Counted from the first letter of the stretch, positions 46,472 to 56,458 are shown. The stretch: DNA of 64,000 bases from Rhodospirillales bacterium 69-11 (GCA_001898425.1 MKTV01000045.1:152662-216661); one strand, 5' to 3'. Made by a program: numbers and translations. Notes: generated from the letters alone by a model not told the origin.

Positions 46472-47145
46472 TGGCGGAGGCCCCGCGGTTCGAGCCGGTT
46501 GCGCCCGACCCCGAGGCGGTCGAGGCCGCGCTCGAGGCCGGGCGGAAGCTGTTCGCCGCGGAGTGCCGCTTCTTCTACGCGGCGCAGCGGCTGGACCAGT
46601 TGCCGGCGGTCGCCGGGCCGGAGATCGCCTTCGCGGGTCGCTCCAACGTCGGCAAGTCGTCGCTGCTGAACGCGCTGACGGGGCGCAAGACGCTGGCCCG
46701 TGCGTCGTCGGAGCCGGGCCGGACGCGGCAGCTCAACTTCTTCGACCTGGGCGGGCGGCTCACGCTGGTCGACATGCCGGGCTACGGCTACGCACGGGCC
46801 TCGAAGGACATCAAGGCCGACTGGCAGGGGCTGATGTTCGAGTACCTGCGCGGGCGGCCGAGCCTGCGGCGGGTCGTGCTGCTGCTGGATGCGCGGATCG
46901 AGGTGAAGGAGGCGGACGAGCAGGTGATGGAGCTGCTCGACCGCGCGGCGGTGACGTTCCAGATCGTGCTGACCAAGACGGACGGGCTGAAGCCCCCGGC
47001 GCAGGCGCGCAAGCAGGCGGAAGTGGAGCGGCTGGCCCGCGCGCACGCCGCGGCCTTCCCGCTGGTGCTCGCGACCAGCAGCGAGACGGGGGAGGGGATT
47101 CCGGCCCTCCGCGCGGAGCTCGCCACCCTTGCCGAGGGGAGCTGA
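46471..47145 (+). CDS. yihA: Ribosome biogenesis GTP-binding protein YihA/YsxC (EngB)
   Basis: YihA is an essential GTPase in 50S assembly. The 224-residue product has the P-loop GRSNVGKSSLLNALTGRK, the EPGRTRQLNFF switch region, G3 in LVDMPGYGYA, G4 in LTKTDGLK and G5 in ATSSETGEG. Overlap with yidC (TGATG) shows it is translationally coupled and the last gene of the operon. Confidence 0.96.
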   Translation: MAEAPRFEPVAPDPEAVEAALEAGRKLFAAECRFFYAAQRLDQLPAVAGPEIAFAGRSNVGKSSLLNALTGRKTLARASSEPGRTRQLNFFDLGGRLTLVDMPGYGYARASKDIKADWQGLMFEYLRGRPSLRRVVLLLDARIEVKEADEQVMELLDRAAVTFQIVLTKTDGLKPPAQARKQAEVERLARAHAAAFPLVLATSSETGEGIPALRAELATLAEGS

Positions 47146-47243
47146 CGAGGGCGCGGGGAGGGCGGGAGGCTTTTTCCGTGTCTCGGCGCGTGGCGGTTCC
47201 GTGGGTGCGTTCTGGCGGCTCTGCTCGTGCCCTCGCGCAGGCG

Positions 47244-47599
47244 CTTTGATTCACACAGAGTTTGAAGGCGAGGATCACGGAGGACACGGAGGCGGCGACT
47301 CCGGCACGCACCGGCGGGGGAGTCGATCTCGGCCGGAGGCGCCGGTCGACAGCAGCGCTCGAGCGGCTGACCCCGGCCCGAGCGATTCCCGGTCCTGAGC
47401 GATCCCCGGCTACCGCGGCGGAGGCACTGGATACGCGGTCCGGGTGCGCGCAGCGCTCGAGTCCGACGAACCGCACCTTCTGCCAGTTCGCCTCGACCCA
47501 GACCGTGAGGGACCTCTGCGTCGAGCGCAGGATCGGTGCCGTGGTCCGGTCCCCTCCGTGCCCTCCGTGATCCTCCTTCGACCTCCGTGTGAATCAAAG
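47244..47599. mobile_element. 356-bp element with ~46-bp imperfect terminal inverted repeats, no gene (MITE-like)
   Basis: The left arm (47244-47290, starting CTTTGATTCACAC and including AGGATCACGGAGG) matches the reverse complement of the right arm (47555-47599) with about five differences plus a 1-2 nt gap. The interior has no open frame of note. No target duplication was found (left flank GCG, right flank CTC). It fills most of the 633-nt gap 47146-47778. The words CACGGAGG and CTCCGTG recall widespread bacterial repeat families, so it may be a non-autonomous transposon relic. Confidence 0.6.
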
Positions 47600-47778
47600 C
47601 TCGACCGCGCTGAACGAATCAGCCGGGGGTAGCGCACGATCCACCCCCGCAGACTCCTCCCAGAAGCCGGTGCTTGCCCGTGCTCTCCTCGCTCCGTAGG
47701 CTCGTCGACAAGACGCCGCGACACGGTCGCAGCCCTCTTTCGCGATCGCGCGCAGGCGCTCGTAGGGAGAGATGCGCC

Positions 47779-49035
47779 ATGAACGCTCCGGTCTTTGCCG
47801 CGCCGGCGGCGGACGCCGATGCCGTGCCGCTCGATGCGATCGACGTCAGCCATCCCGCGCTCTACCAGCAGGACACGTGGCGGCCGTATTTCGCGCGGCT
47901 GCGGCGCGAGGATCCGGTGCATTGGTGCGAGTCGGCGATGTACGGCACGTATTGGTCGGTCACGCGCTACCGCGACATCATGGCGGTGGACACCAACCAC
48001 CAGGTGTTCTCCTCCGACGCCATGATGGGCGGCATCGTGCTGCGCGATGTCCCGATGGACTCGCGGCGTCCGAGTTTCATCTCGATGGATCCGCCGAAGC
48101 ATGACGAGCAGCGCAAGACGGTTTCGCCGATCGTCGCACCGGGCAATCTGGCGCGGCTCTCCGGCACGATCCGCGAGCGCGCGGGCCGCATTCTCGACGG
48201 GCTGCCACGCGGCGAGGTGTTCGACTGGGTGGACCGCGTCGCGGTCGAACTCACGACGCAGATGCTGGCCACGCTGTTCGACTTCCCGTGGGAGGAGCGG
48301 CGGCAGCTGACCTACTGGTCGAACGTCGCCACCGTGAACACGCGCGCCGGGACCGAGATCGACAGCGAGGCCAAACGCGACGCGGTGCTGGACGGGGCGG
48401 TCGCGCGGTTCACCGAACTCTGGAACGAACGCGCGCAGAAGCCGCCGCAGCCCGACCTGATCTCCATGCTGGCGCACGGGCCGGCGACGCGCCATCTGCC
48501 GTCGCGGCCGCACGAGTTCCTCGGCACGCTGCTGCTGCTGATCGTGGGGGGCAACGACACGACGCGGAACTCGATCTCGGGCAGCGTGCTGGCGTTGAAT
48601 GCCTTCCCCGACGAATACACGAAGCTGCTGGCCGATCCCGGCCTGGTGACGAGCCTGGTGCCGGAGGTGATCCGCTGGCAGACCCCGGTGATCCACATGC
48701 GCCGCACCGCCCTTGCCGATACGGAACTGGGTGGCAAGCACATCCGCCGCGGGGAGAAGGTCGCCATGTGGTACATCTCCGGCAACCGCGACGAGGAGGC
48801 GATCGACCGGCCGGACGAGTTCGTCATCGACCGCGCGCGGCCCCGCCAGCATCTGTCCTTCGGCTTCGGCATTCATCGTTGCGTCGGAAACCGCCTGGCC
48901 GAGATGCAGCTGACGATCCTGTGGGAGGAGGCGCTGAAGCGCTTCCCGCGCATCGAGGTGATGGGGCCGCCCGAGCGCGGCTATTCCAACCTGCTGCGGA
49001 CGATCAACGCGCTGCCCGTGCGCATCCCGACCTGA
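47779..49035 (+). CDS. Cytochrome P450, CYP153-like
   Basis: The 418-residue product has the heme ligand Cys368 in FGFGIHRCVGNRLAEMQL, the I-helix LLLLIVGGNDTTRNSISG and the ExxR helix LVPEVIRW. Several words match CYP153 alkane/fatty-acid terminal hydroxylases: DVSHPALYQQDTWRPYFARL, MDPPKHDEQR, RWQTPVIHMRR and MWYISGNRDEEA. It lacks the longer N-terminal arm of typical CYP153A. No ferredoxin or ferredoxin reductase is nearby. AGGGAGAG precedes ATG 47779. The next gene, an acyl-CoA ligase, follows 10 nt later, consistent with activation of the oxidised product. Confidence 0.88.
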   Translation: MNAPVFAAPAADADAVPLDAIDVSHPALYQQDTWRPYFARLRREDPVHWCESAMYGTYWSVTRYRDIMAVDTNHQVFSSDAMMGGIVLRDVPMDSRRPSFISMDPPKHDEQRKTVSPIVAPGNLARLSGTIRERAGRILDGLPRGEVFDWVDRVAVELTTQMLATLFDFPWEERRQLTYWSNVATVNTRAGTEIDSEAKRDAVLDGAVARFTELWNERAQKPPQPDLISMLAHGPATRHLPSRPHEFLGTLLLLIVGGNDTTRNSISGSVLALNAFPDEYTKLLADPGLVTSLVPEVIRWQTPVIHMRRTALADTELGGKHIRRGEKVAMWYISGNRDEEAIDRPDEFVIDRARPRQHLSFGFGIHRCVGNRLAEMQLTILWEEALKRFPRIEVMGPPERGYSNLLRTINALPVRIPT

Positions 49036-49045
49036 GGGGGGCGTC

Positions 49046-50563
49046 ATGGCAACCAGCTACTACGATCCGGTCGCGCATCATGCGATGCGCCAGCCGGAGA
49101 AGCTCGCCGCCGTCGACCTGGCGGAGGGCCGGCGGCTCTCCTACCGAACCCTCGACGGCCGCATCGCGCGGCTCGCGACCGTGCTCCTGGGGCGCGGCGT
49201 CACGCCGGGCGAGCGGGTTGCGGTGCTCGCGCCGAACGGCACCGACACGTTCGAGGTGCTGTTCGCCTGCGCGCGGATCGGGGCGATCTTCGTGCCGCTG
49301 AACTGGCGGCTCGCCACGCCGGAGCTTGCGGCGATCCTGGGCGATTGCGCGCCGCGGGTGCTCGTCTACGACGCGGAGTTCGCGGAACGCGCGCACGCGC
49401 TCGCCGAAGCCGGGCAGATCACGCACGGCCTGATGCGGGGCGGCGTGGACAGCCCGTATGAGCGCGCGATCGCGGCGGCGGAGCGGCTGCGCGAGACGGT
49501 GCCGGCCGCGCTCGACGACATCTCGACCATTCTCTACACCTCCGGAACGACCGGCCGGCCGAAGGGCGCCATCGTCACGCATGGGATGAATCTCTGGAAC
49601 GCGGTGAACGGCGGGCCGCTCGCGCGGATCGGGCCGGAGACGGTGTTCCTGACGGTGCTGCCGCTGTTCCATACGGGCGGGCTGAACGTGTTCGCCTGGC
49701 CCTGTTTCCATGTCGGCGGCTCGGTCGTGGTGATGCGCGCGTTCGACGCCGGGGAGGCGCTGCGCCTGATCGCCGATCCCGCCACCGCGGTGACGCATCT
49801 GTTCGGCGTTCCGGCGAACTTCCAGTTCATGATGCAGCACAAGCTTTTCGCGGAGACCGATGTCACGCGGCTCGCCTATGCCGGGGTGGGTGGCGCGCCG
49901 ACGCCGGATGCGATCCTGGCGGGATGGGCGGCGCGCGGGCTCGTCCTGCAGCAGGCCTACGGGATGACCGAGACCGGGCCGTTGGTGTTGATGCTCGATG
50001 CCGCGGATGCCGAACGCAAGGCGGGATCGGCGGGCAAGCCGGTCCTGGCCGTCGAGGTGCGCCTGGTCGGCGCGGACGGCGCGCCCGCGGCACCCGGCGA
50101 GGTGGGGGAGCTGTGGGTGCGCGGGCCCGCGATCACGCCGGGCTACTGGCGGCAGGAGGCTGCGACTCGCGCGGCAATCGCCGACGGGTGGCTCCGCACC
50201 GGAGATGCGGCGGCGGTCGACGGGGAGGGGTTCTACACGATCGTCGACCGCTGGAAGGACATGTACATCTCCGGCGGGGAGAACGTGTATCCGGCCGAGG
50301 TGGAGAACGCGCTCTATCAGCTCGAAGGCGTGGCGGAGGCCGCGGTGATCGGCGTCCCAGACGCCCGCTGGGGCGAGGTCGGCCGCGCGGTGGTCGTCGT
50401 GCGGGAGGGGCACGTCCTGACCGAGGATGCGGTGATCGGGCACTGCGCTGGGGCGCTCGCGCGCTTCAAGCTGCCCCATTCGGTCGTGTTCACCGATGCG
50501 CTGCCGCGCAACGCGACGGGCAAGGTCCACAAGCCGACGTTGCGATCGGTGTTCGGAACGTGA
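49046..50563 (+). CDS. Acyl-CoA synthetase (AMP-forming)
   Basis: The 505-residue ligase activates a carboxylic acid to its CoA ester through an acyl-adenylate. Motifs are the P-loop YTSGTTGRPKGA (about residue 170), the adenine-site region QQAYGMTETGP, the hinge TGDAAAVDGEGFYTIVDRWKDM and the C-terminal catalytic Lys segment LPRNATGKVHK. This is close to long/medium-chain fatty-acyl-CoA synthetases. It shares a transcript with the P450 gene upstream, suggesting they work on one degradation route. Confidence 0.9.
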   Translation: MATSYYDPVAHHAMRQPEKLAAVDLAEGRRLSYRTLDGRIARLATVLLGRGVTPGERVAVLAPNGTDTFEVLFACARIGAIFVPLNWRLATPELAAILGDCAPRVLVYDAEFAERAHALAEAGQITHGLMRGGVDSPYERAIAAAERLRETVPAALDDISTILYTSGTTGRPKGAIVTHGMNLWNAVNGGPLARIGPETVFLTVLPLFHTGGLNVFAWPCFHVGGSVVVMRAFDAGEALRLIADPATAVTHLFGVPANFQFMMQHKLFAETDVTRLAYAGVGGAPTPDAILAGWAARGLVLQQAYGMTETGPLVLMLDAADAERKAGSAGKPVLAVEVRLVGADGAPAAPGEVGELWVRGPAITPGYWRQEAATRAAIADGWLRTGDAAAVDGEGFYTIVDRWKDMYISGGENVYPAEVENALYQLEGVAEAAVIGVPDARWGEVGRAVVVVREGHVLTEDAVIGHCAGALARFKLPHSVVFTDALPRNATGKVHKPTLRSVFGT

Positions 50564-50618
50564 TTCCGGCGCGGGCGGGCGCAGGCAGGGGGACGCCCCC
50601 GCCCGCGCGCCCCGCGTC

Positions 50619-52268
50619 CTACTCCGCCGCGACCGCCGCCTGCGAAGGGGCGGTGAGGCGGAAGCCGCGATACCCGTCCGCGGCAATCTCGTCGCAAATA
50701 GCGCGGTAGGCGCCGACGCCGCCGATATACGGCATGAACACGCGCGGCTTGCCCGGCACGTTCGCGCCCATGTACCAGGACGCCGCCTGCGGGTAGAGCG
50801 TCTTGTCCGCGACCTCGTTCACGTGCGCGACCCAGGCATCCTCCGCCTCCTGCGTCGCCTCGATGCAGTCGAGCTGCCGCTGGCCGAGTGCGGCGAGACA
50901 ATCGGTGACCCAGTCCACGTGCTGCTCGATCGAGACCATCATGTTCGACAGCACCGACGGGCTGCCGGGGCCGGTGATCATGAACAGGTTCGGGAACCCG
51001 GCGCTCATCACGCCGAGATAGGTGCGCGGCCCGGCCTCCCACTTGTCGGCGAGCGTGGCCCCGTCGCGACCCCTGATGTCGATGCGGGTCAGCGCGCCGG
51101 TCATCGCATCGAAGCCCGTCGCGAAGACGATGACGTCGACCTCGTATTCGACGCCGCCGGCCAGCACGCCCTTGGGCGTGATCCGCTCGATGCCCGCCGG
51201 ACGGATGTCCACCAGCGAGACGTTCGGGCGGTTGTAGGTTTCGAAATAGTTGGTGTCGACGCAGATGCGCTTCGTGCCGATCGGGTGGCTGGTGGGGGCC
51301 AGCAGCTCCGCGGTGCGCGGGTCCTTCACCATCGCGCGGATCTTGCTGCGCACGAACTCGGCGGCGGTGTCGTTGGCGGCCTTGTCGACGATCAGGTCGT
51401 TGAACGCCGCCATGAAGGTGGTGCCGCCGCGCCGCCAGCGATCCTCGTAGATGCGCTGCCGCTCTTCCTCGGAGATGGAGAGGGCCGAGAAGTCGTTCGG
51501 GTCGGCGAGGATGCCGTTGCGCGTGATGCGCGCCGCCGCGCGGCGCTCCGGATACACCGACTTCCAGGACTGCTCATACGCGTCCGTCATCGGCACGTTG
51601 CGGGATGGGATGGAGAAATTGGGCGTGCGCTGGAACACCGTGACCTCTGCGGCCTGTTCCGCGATCACCGGGATCGCCTGGATCGCCGAGGAGCCGGTGC
51701 CGATCACCGCGACCCGCTTGCCGGTGAAGTCCACGCCTTCATGCGGCCACCAGCCGGTGTGGTAGGTGGCGCCCTGGAAGTCGTCGATGCCGCGCAAGTC
51801 GGGCAGGCGCGCGGCCGAGAGGCAGCCGGTCGCCATGATGCAGTACCGCGCCGAGACGACGTCGCCCTTGTCGGTGCGGACCGTCCAGCGATGGGTGGCC
51901 GGGTCGAACTCGGCGCCGGTCACCTTCGTCTCGAACCACATGTCGCGCCGGAGGTCGAGCTTGTCGGCCACGAAACCCGCGTAGCGCAGGATGTCGGGCT
52001 GGGCGGAGAACGTTTCCGGCCAGCGCCATTCCTGCTGGATCTCGGGGGAGAAGCTGTAGGAGTACTGCATGCTCTCCACGTCGCAGCGGGCGCCGGGATA
52101 GCGGTTCCAGTACCAGGTGCCGCCCACGTCGGTTGCGGTGTCGAACACCACCGCGGACAGGCCGAGGCCGCGCAGCCGGTGCAGCATGTACATCCCGCCG
52201 AACCCGGCGCCGACGATGACGGCGTCGACCTCGGCGGGGACAGGCGGGCGGGCGGTATTCTCGGACAT
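50619..52268 (-). CDS. Flavin-containing Baeyer-Villiger-type monooxygenase
   Basis: The 549-residue product has two dinucleotide motifs, GAGFGG (residues 20-25) for FAD and VIGTGSSA (around 190) for NADPH. Between them lies the Baeyer-Villiger fingerprint FxGxxxHxxxWP (residues 164-175, FQGATYHTGWWP). YWNRYPGARCDVES and FATGFDAMTGAL also match cyclohexanone-monooxygenase-like enzymes, which turn ketones into esters or lactones. The start at 52268 (MSENTARPPVPAEV) is preferred; the frame is open upstream without similarity. It is convergent with the P450-ligase unit, and all three may serve one ketone/hydrocarbon/steroid pathway. Confidence 0.9.
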   Translation of the reverse strand: MSENTARPPVPAEVDAVIVGAGFGGMYMLHRLRGLGLSAVVFDTATDVGGTWYWNRYPGARCDVESMQYSYSFSPEIQQEWRWPETFSAQPDILRYAGFVADKLDLRRDMWFETKVTGAEFDPATHRWTVRTDKGDVVSARYCIMATGCLSAARLPDLRGIDDFQGATYHTGWWPHEGVDFTGKRVAVIGTGSSAIQAIPVIAEQAAEVTVFQRTPNFSIPSRNVPMTDAYEQSWKSVYPERRAAARITRNGILADPNDFSALSISEEERQRIYEDRWRRGGTTFMAAFNDLIVDKAANDTAAEFVRSKIRAMVKDPRTAELLAPTSHPIGTKRICVDTNYFETYNRPNVSLVDIRPAGIERITPKGVLAGGVEYEVDVIVFATGFDAMTGALTRIDIRGRDGATLADKWEAGPRTYLGVMSAGFPNLFMITGPGSPSVLSNMMVSIEQHVDWVTDCLAALGQRQLDCIEATQEAEDAWVAHVNEVADKTLYPQAASWYMGANVPGKPRVFMPYIGGVGAYRAICDEIAADGYRGFRLTAPSQAAVAAE

Positions 52269-52483
52269 GGAAGCTCCCGTGATGGTTCTCGTCGCGCGGC
52301 GAGGCGCCTGGATGACGAATACCGTCGGCGGGCGGCGTGGGTCAACTCGCCGGTAGGTTTCCGAACTGGTGCGTCGGATCGGCGGGGCGAGGCTGGCATG
52401 GCAGGCGTGTGCCGCGGGGGCGCGTGGAGGATGCGAGGCGCCCTGGCGCAAGGTGGTATGGAGATACCACAGCGGCAAACCCC

Positions 52484-52512
52484 TTGACCGCCCGCGGCTT
52501 TCCGACGATAAG
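52484..52512 (+). promoter_or_regulatory. Sigma-70 promoter of rplM-rpsI
   Basis: TTGACC and GATAAG are separated by 17 nt, ending 34 nt before the rplM start. The match is close to consensus, as expected for a ribosomal operon. Confidence 0.7.
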
Positions 52513-52546
52513 CCGCCGCTCCAAACCAACGGACACCGTTCGGACC

Positions 52547-53014
52547 ATGTTGAAGACCACCATCTCGATCAAGCCGTCGGAGGTGAAGAAGGACTGGGTG
52601 CTGATCGACGCCGAGGGCGTCGTTCTCGGCCGGCTCGCGTCCATCATCGCCAACCGGCTGCGCGGCAAGCACAAGCCGCAGTTCACGCCGCATGTCGATT
52701 GCGGTGACAATGTCGTCGTGATCAACGCCGAGAAGGTGCGGATCACCGGCAACAAGGCGGACCAGTCGGTCTTCTACTACCACACCGGCTATCCGGGCGG
52801 GATCAAGGGCCGTTCGATCCGCCAGCGGCTCGAGGGCAAGCACCCGGGGAGCGTCGTGGAGAAGGCGGTGGAGCGGATGATCACCCGCGGTCCGCTGCAG
52901 CGGCGGCAGATGAAGCACCTGCACGTCTATGCCGGTGCGAGCCACCCGCATGAGGGCCAGCAGCCCAAGCCGCTCGACGTGGCGGCGCTCAATCCGAAGA
53001 ACAAGAGGGGCTGA
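52547..53014 (+). CDS. rplM: 50S ribosomal protein L13
   Basis: The 155-residue product is a full L13: [71 protein letters not shown] and the tail [21 protein letters not shown] 52547 matches the conserved N-terminus. It is followed 5 nt later by rpsI, the standard pair. Confidence 0.98.
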   Translation: MLKTTISIKPSEVKKDWVLIDAEGVVLGRLASIIANRLRGKHKPQFTPHVDCGDNVVVINAEKVRITGNKADQSVFYYHTGYPGGIKGRSIRQRLEGKHPGSVVEKAVERMITRGPLQRRQMKHLHVYAGASHPHEGQQPKPLDVAALNPKNKRG

Positions 53015-53019
53015 TCCCG

Positions 53020-53547
53020 ATGTCCGATGTGAAGACCGGCACCCTCGCCGACCTGCGTGACGCGCTCGCCGCGCGGCAGGTCGCCGGCACCGAACCCGGT
53101 GAAGACGCACCCCCGTCGCTGCTGGGCGATCGCCCGAAGCAGGAGCCGAAGCGCGACGAGCAGGGCCGCTCCTACGGCACCGGCCGGCGGAAGGAATCCG
53201 TCGCGCGCGTGTGGCTGAAGCCCGGCAAGGGCGAGATCGAGGTGAACGGCAAGAAGGTGGGCACCTATTTCGCCCGTCCCGTGCTGCGCATGCTGATCAC
53301 CCAGCCCTTCCTGGTGGCCGACCGCTACAACCAGTTCGACGTGTACTGCACGGTCGTGGGCGGCGGCCTCTCCGGCCAGGCCGGCGCCGTGCGCCACGGC
53401 ATCAGCCGCGCGCTGGTCAATTACGAGCCCGACCTGCGCAGCATCCTCAAGGCCGCCGGCTTCCTCACCCGCGACCCGCGCGTGGTCGAGCGTAAGAAGT
53501 ACGGCCGCATGAAGGCCCGACGCAGCTTCCAGTTCAGCAAGCGCTGA
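53020..53547 (+). CDS. rpsI: 30S ribosomal protein S9
   Basis: The 175-residue product has the S9 core from [28 protein letters not shown] to the C-terminus [17 protein letters not shown], whose final Lys-Arg tail reaches the tRNA site. It carries a ~50-residue N-terminal extension rich in Asp, Pro and Ala that is longer than in most bacteria; extensions of this kind occur in Rhodospirillales. A perfect terminator follows the stop. Confidence 0.97.
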   Translation: MSDVKTGTLADLRDALAARQVAGTEPGEDAPPSLLGDRPKQEPKRDEQGRSYGTGRRKESVARVWLKPGKGEIEVNGKKVGTYFARPVLRMLITQPFLVADRYNQFDVYCTVVGGGLSGQAGAVRHGISRALVNYEPDLRSILKAAGFLTRDPRVVERKKYGRMKARRSFQFSKR

Positions 53548-53573
53548 CGGGTCGCCACGTCCCACGGCTCAGG

Positions 53574-53603
53574 GGGGCGGTCCCGGACGGGACCGCCCCT
53601 TTT
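53574..53603 (+). terminator. Rho-independent terminator of rplM-rpsI
   Basis: An 11-bp GC stem (GGGGCGGTCCC/GGGACCGCCCC), GGAC loop and TTTT tail start 27 nt after the rpsI stop. It is the clearest terminator in the window. Confidence 0.9.
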
Positions 53604-53765
53604 GCGTTCCCGGCTCGGCGTCCACATCCGTATCCCCGCCGCCAGACGATCGCGTGCCCCCCATGCGTGGCAGCCTCTTGCGTTCCGGGGCATCTGCCCG
53701 GACCATCCTCCGCACGCCTTCCCAACCGACTTCCAGCCATCCGACGTTCCTCCAGGAGCAGGCAC

Positions 53766-54716
53766 ATGACGGCAACGGTCTTCATCGACGGCGAATCCGG
53801 CACCACGGGCCTCGGCATCCGTGAGCGCCTGGCCGCCACTCCCGACGTCACGGTGAAGAGCATCGCCCCTGAGCGCCGCCGCGATCCGGAGGCGCGGAAG
53901 GCGCTGATGGAAGAGGTCGACCTGGTCGTGCTCTGCCTGCCCGACGACGCGGCGAAAGAATCGGCGGCGCTCGCCGCCAGCCTCGGCAGCGCCGCGCCCA
54001 AGGTGCTGGACGCCTCCACCGCCCATCGGGTGAACCCCGATTGGACCTATGGGTTCGCCGAGTTCCTGCCCGGCCAGGCAGACCGCATCGCCCAGGCGCG
54101 TCAGGTCGCCAATCCCGGCTGCTATCCGACCGGCGCGATCGGACTGATCCGGCCGCTGATCGACGCGGGCCTCGTTCCGTCCGATTACCCGATCACCATC
54201 AACGCCGCCTCCGGCTACTCGGGCGGCGGCAAGGCGATGATCGAGGCGCACGAGACCTCGGGCGGTCCCGCCTTCGAACTCTACGGCCTGAAGCTCGAGC
54301 ACAAGCACGTCGCCGAGACCCAGCTCTTCGGCGGGCTCACGCGTCGGCCGCTCTTCGTTCCCTCGGTCGCGCATTGCCGCCAGGGCATGCTGGTCTCGAT
54401 CCCGCTGCATCTCGACGCACTGGCGGGCAAGCCCTCCGGTGGCGACCTCCAGGCCGTGCTGGCCGACCGCTATGCCGGCTGCGATCTGGTGCGGGTCGTC
54501 CCGCCCGCGGCCAACGGGAAGCTCCAGATCGAGGCGCTGAACGACACGGACCGGCTGGAACTCACCGTCTACGCCAACGAGACGCATCGCCAGGCGGTGC
54601 TGGTCGCGCGGCTCGACAACCTCGGCAAGGGCGCGTCCGGCGCCGCCGTCCAGAACATCCGACTCATGCTGGGCCTGCATGCCGGCGCCACGGCGCGGGA
54701 GACGGTGGATGCCTGA
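53766..54716 (+). CDS. argC: N-acetyl-gamma-glutamyl-phosphate reductase (type 2)
   Basis: ArgC reduces N-acetylglutamyl phosphate to the semialdehyde in arginine synthesis. The 316-residue product belongs to the shorter type-2 group: [19 protein letters not shown] at the start, catalytic Cys in [15 protein letters not shown], the [11 protein letters not shown] segment and HKHVAET. AGGAG precedes ATG 53766, and the frame upstream is non-conserved. Its end overlaps the next gene start by 8 nt, so the two are coupled. Placement after rplM-rpsI is the usual alphaproteobacterial order. Confidence 0.95.
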   Translation: MTATVFIDGESGTTGLGIRERLAATPDVTVKSIAPERRRDPEARKALMEEVDLVVLCLPDDAAKESAALAASLGSAAPKVLDASTAHRVNPDWTYGFAEFLPGQADRIAQARQVANPGCYPTGAIGLIRPLIDAGLVPSDYPITINAASGYSGGGKAMIEAHETSGGPAFELYGLKLEHKHVAETQLFGGLTRRPLFVPSVAHCRQGMLVSIPLHLDALAGKPSGGDLQAVLADRYAGCDLVRVVPPAANGKLQIEALNDTDRLELTVYANETHRQAVLVARLDNLGKGASGAAVQNIRLMLGLHAGATARETVDA

Positions 54717-55281
54717 GGCGTCCTTCGCAAGCGCGGTGCCGGTCACCGGCACCGGCCCGATCTTCTCGCTGGACGGCGTCACCCCCAAGGTGGCGCCCGA
54801 CGCGTTCGTGGCGCCTTCGGCCGCGGTGATCGGTGACGTGGAAATCGGCCCCGAGACCGGCATCTGGTTTCATTGCCTGGTGCGTGGCGACATGAACATC
54901 ATCCGCATCGGGGCGCGGACGAACATCCAGGACGGCACGGTCATCCACGTCGATAGCGGCGGGTTCGCGACCTATATCGGCGACGACGTCACGGTCGGCC
55001 ACAACGCGGTCATCCACGCCTGCACCCTGAAGAACCGTGCCTTCGTCGGCATCAGCGCGACGGTCCTGGACGGCGCGGTGATCGAGGAAGGCGGCATGCT
55101 CGCCGCGGGCGGCCTGCTGACGCCCGGCAAGCGGATCGGGCCCATGGAGCTGTGGGCCGGTGCTCCCGCCAAGCTGCTGCGCGTCATGTCGCCCGAGGAG
55201 CGCGCCAAGTTCGACCGCAACGCGGTGGTGTACCGCGACCTCGCGAAACGCTACCGAGCGGGGCTCAGGAGCCTCGGCTGA
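54709..55281 (+). CDS. Gamma-carbonic-anhydrase-like hexapeptide-repeat protein
   Basis: The 190-residue product is a left-handed beta-helix built from hexapeptide repeats. The metal-binding histidines sit in DGTVIHVD and [12 protein letters not shown], as in gamma-class carbonic anhydrases of the YrdA/PaaY type. Arg/Asp in [19 protein letters not shown] are also conserved. Many such proteins have little or no anhydrase activity, so the reaction is uncertain. The start at 54709 overlaps argC. It ends inside the 3' end of the convergent acyltransferase gene by 17 nt. Confidence 0.88.
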   Translation: MPEASFASAVPVTGTGPIFSLDGVTPKVAPDAFVAPSAAVIGDVEIGPETGIWFHCLVRGDMNIIRIGARTNIQDGTVIHVDSGGFATYIGDDVTVGHNAVIHACTLKNRAFVGISATVLDGAVIEEGGMLAAGGLLTPGKRIGPMELWAGAPAKLLRVMSPEERAKFDRNAVVYRDLAKRYRAGLRSLG

Positions 55282-56458
55282 GACCGGCCGCCGCGGCGGG
55301 GCCCGGCGTGGCCGCCGCAACCTCCGGGCGCGTCGCGACGCCGCCGAGCCTGCCGCCACGAATGCGATCCCGGTATCGGTCGACGAACGGGTCGAGGGTC
55401 AGCGCGGCGACCACCGCGACGGCAAGGCTCGCGACGATCGCCGCCGTGAACGTGACGTAGCTGTAGCCGACCGTTAGGGTGGCGGCCACGATGAACACGG
55501 CCTCGTGGTAGAGGTAGAGCGGGTAGGTGATCGTGCCCAGGAACCGGTCGATCCGCCGGCCGCGCCTGATCTCCATGAACGCGAGCACGGACATCGCCGC
55601 CAGCAGCACGGCGAAGATCGCGAGCTGTCCCGGTAGCGACGGGGGTACCGCCCCCACGCCGGGGGGACGCGAGACGAGCTGCAGGCCCATCCCGAGCAAG
55701 GAAACCGAGGCCGTCACCCAGCCCAGTCGCGCCCCGCGGGTCGCGAAATAGAGCCCGGCGCCGAAGGCGAAGTAGGGCAGGTAGGCGAACATGCCCGGGC
55801 CGTGACCCTCGAGCGCCCGCGCGAAAAGCGGGATCAGGAGGATCATGAGGATGCTGCCGACGCGGGCGAAGCCGCGCGCTTTCGGCAGGCGCGTGCCGGT
55901 CGCGATGGCGAGCGCGACGGCCAGGTAGAAGGCCATCTCGACCCGCACCGCCCAGGTGATGTCGAGGAAGTTGTAGTGGATCCACCGGTCGACCAGCGGC
56001 ACGATGCCCACGAGGTTCATCGCCACGTTGAATGCCGCGAACGCCCCCTCGGGGATGCCGGGCTGGGAGCGCCAGAGCCGCACGCCATCCAGCGCGACGA
56101 ACAGCCCGTGCGCCAGGATCGAGACCGCCACGGCGACGAGGAAATGCGGCACGATCCGCAGCACTCGGTTGGTCATGAACGCGCCGGCGCGACGCCGATA
56201 GGCGCAGTCGACCGCCTCGGTGATGACGAAGCCCGACAACGCGAAGAAGATCAGCACCGCCATGTCGCCGATCCCGTACGGACCGACCAGGCGCATCAGC
56301 GGCTCCGGCGCCAGATCGGCGCAGAAATGCTGCAGCATGACCATCGCCGCGAGCAGCAGGCGGAACGCCCCGAAGGGCCGGTAGCGGTAGTCGATCGCCC
56401 GCACCTCGCTGATTGGGGCATCGGTCGTCGCCGGGACCGTCTCTGCCCTGCGTCTCAT
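55265..56458 (-). CDS. Membrane acyltransferase, family 3 (OafA/YrhL type)
   Basis: The 397-residue product has about ten membrane helices. The N-terminal helix contains the conserved His (FRLLLAAMVMLQHF), followed by VLIFFALSGFVITEAV, the family mark. FLDITWAVRVEMAFYLAVALAIA and GTITYPLYLYHEAVF are further conserved words. These enzymes transfer acetyl or other acyl groups to surface sugars. No polysaccharide genes are adjacent, so the acceptor is unknown. ATG 56458 is chosen because similarity begins shortly after; a start 16 codons upstream is possible. Confidence 0.87.
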   Translation of the reverse strand: MRRRAETVPATTDAPISEVRAIDYRYRPFGAFRLLLAAMVMLQHFCADLAPEPLMRLVGPYGIGDMAVLIFFALSGFVITEAVDCAYRRRAGAFMTNRVLRIVPHFLVAVAVSILAHGLFVALDGVRLWRSQPGIPEGAFAAFNVAMNLVGIVPLVDRWIHYNFLDITWAVRVEMAFYLAVALAIATGTRLPKARGFARVGSILMILLIPLFARALEGHGPGMFAYLPYFAFGAGLYFATRGARLGWVTASVSLLGMGLQLVSRPPGVGAVPPSLPGQLAIFAVLLAAMSVLAFMEIRRGRRIDRFLGTITYPLYLYHEAVFIVAATLTVGYSYVTFTAAIVASLAVAVVAALTLDPFVDRYRDRIRGGRLGGVATRPEVAAATPGPAAAAGLSRGS

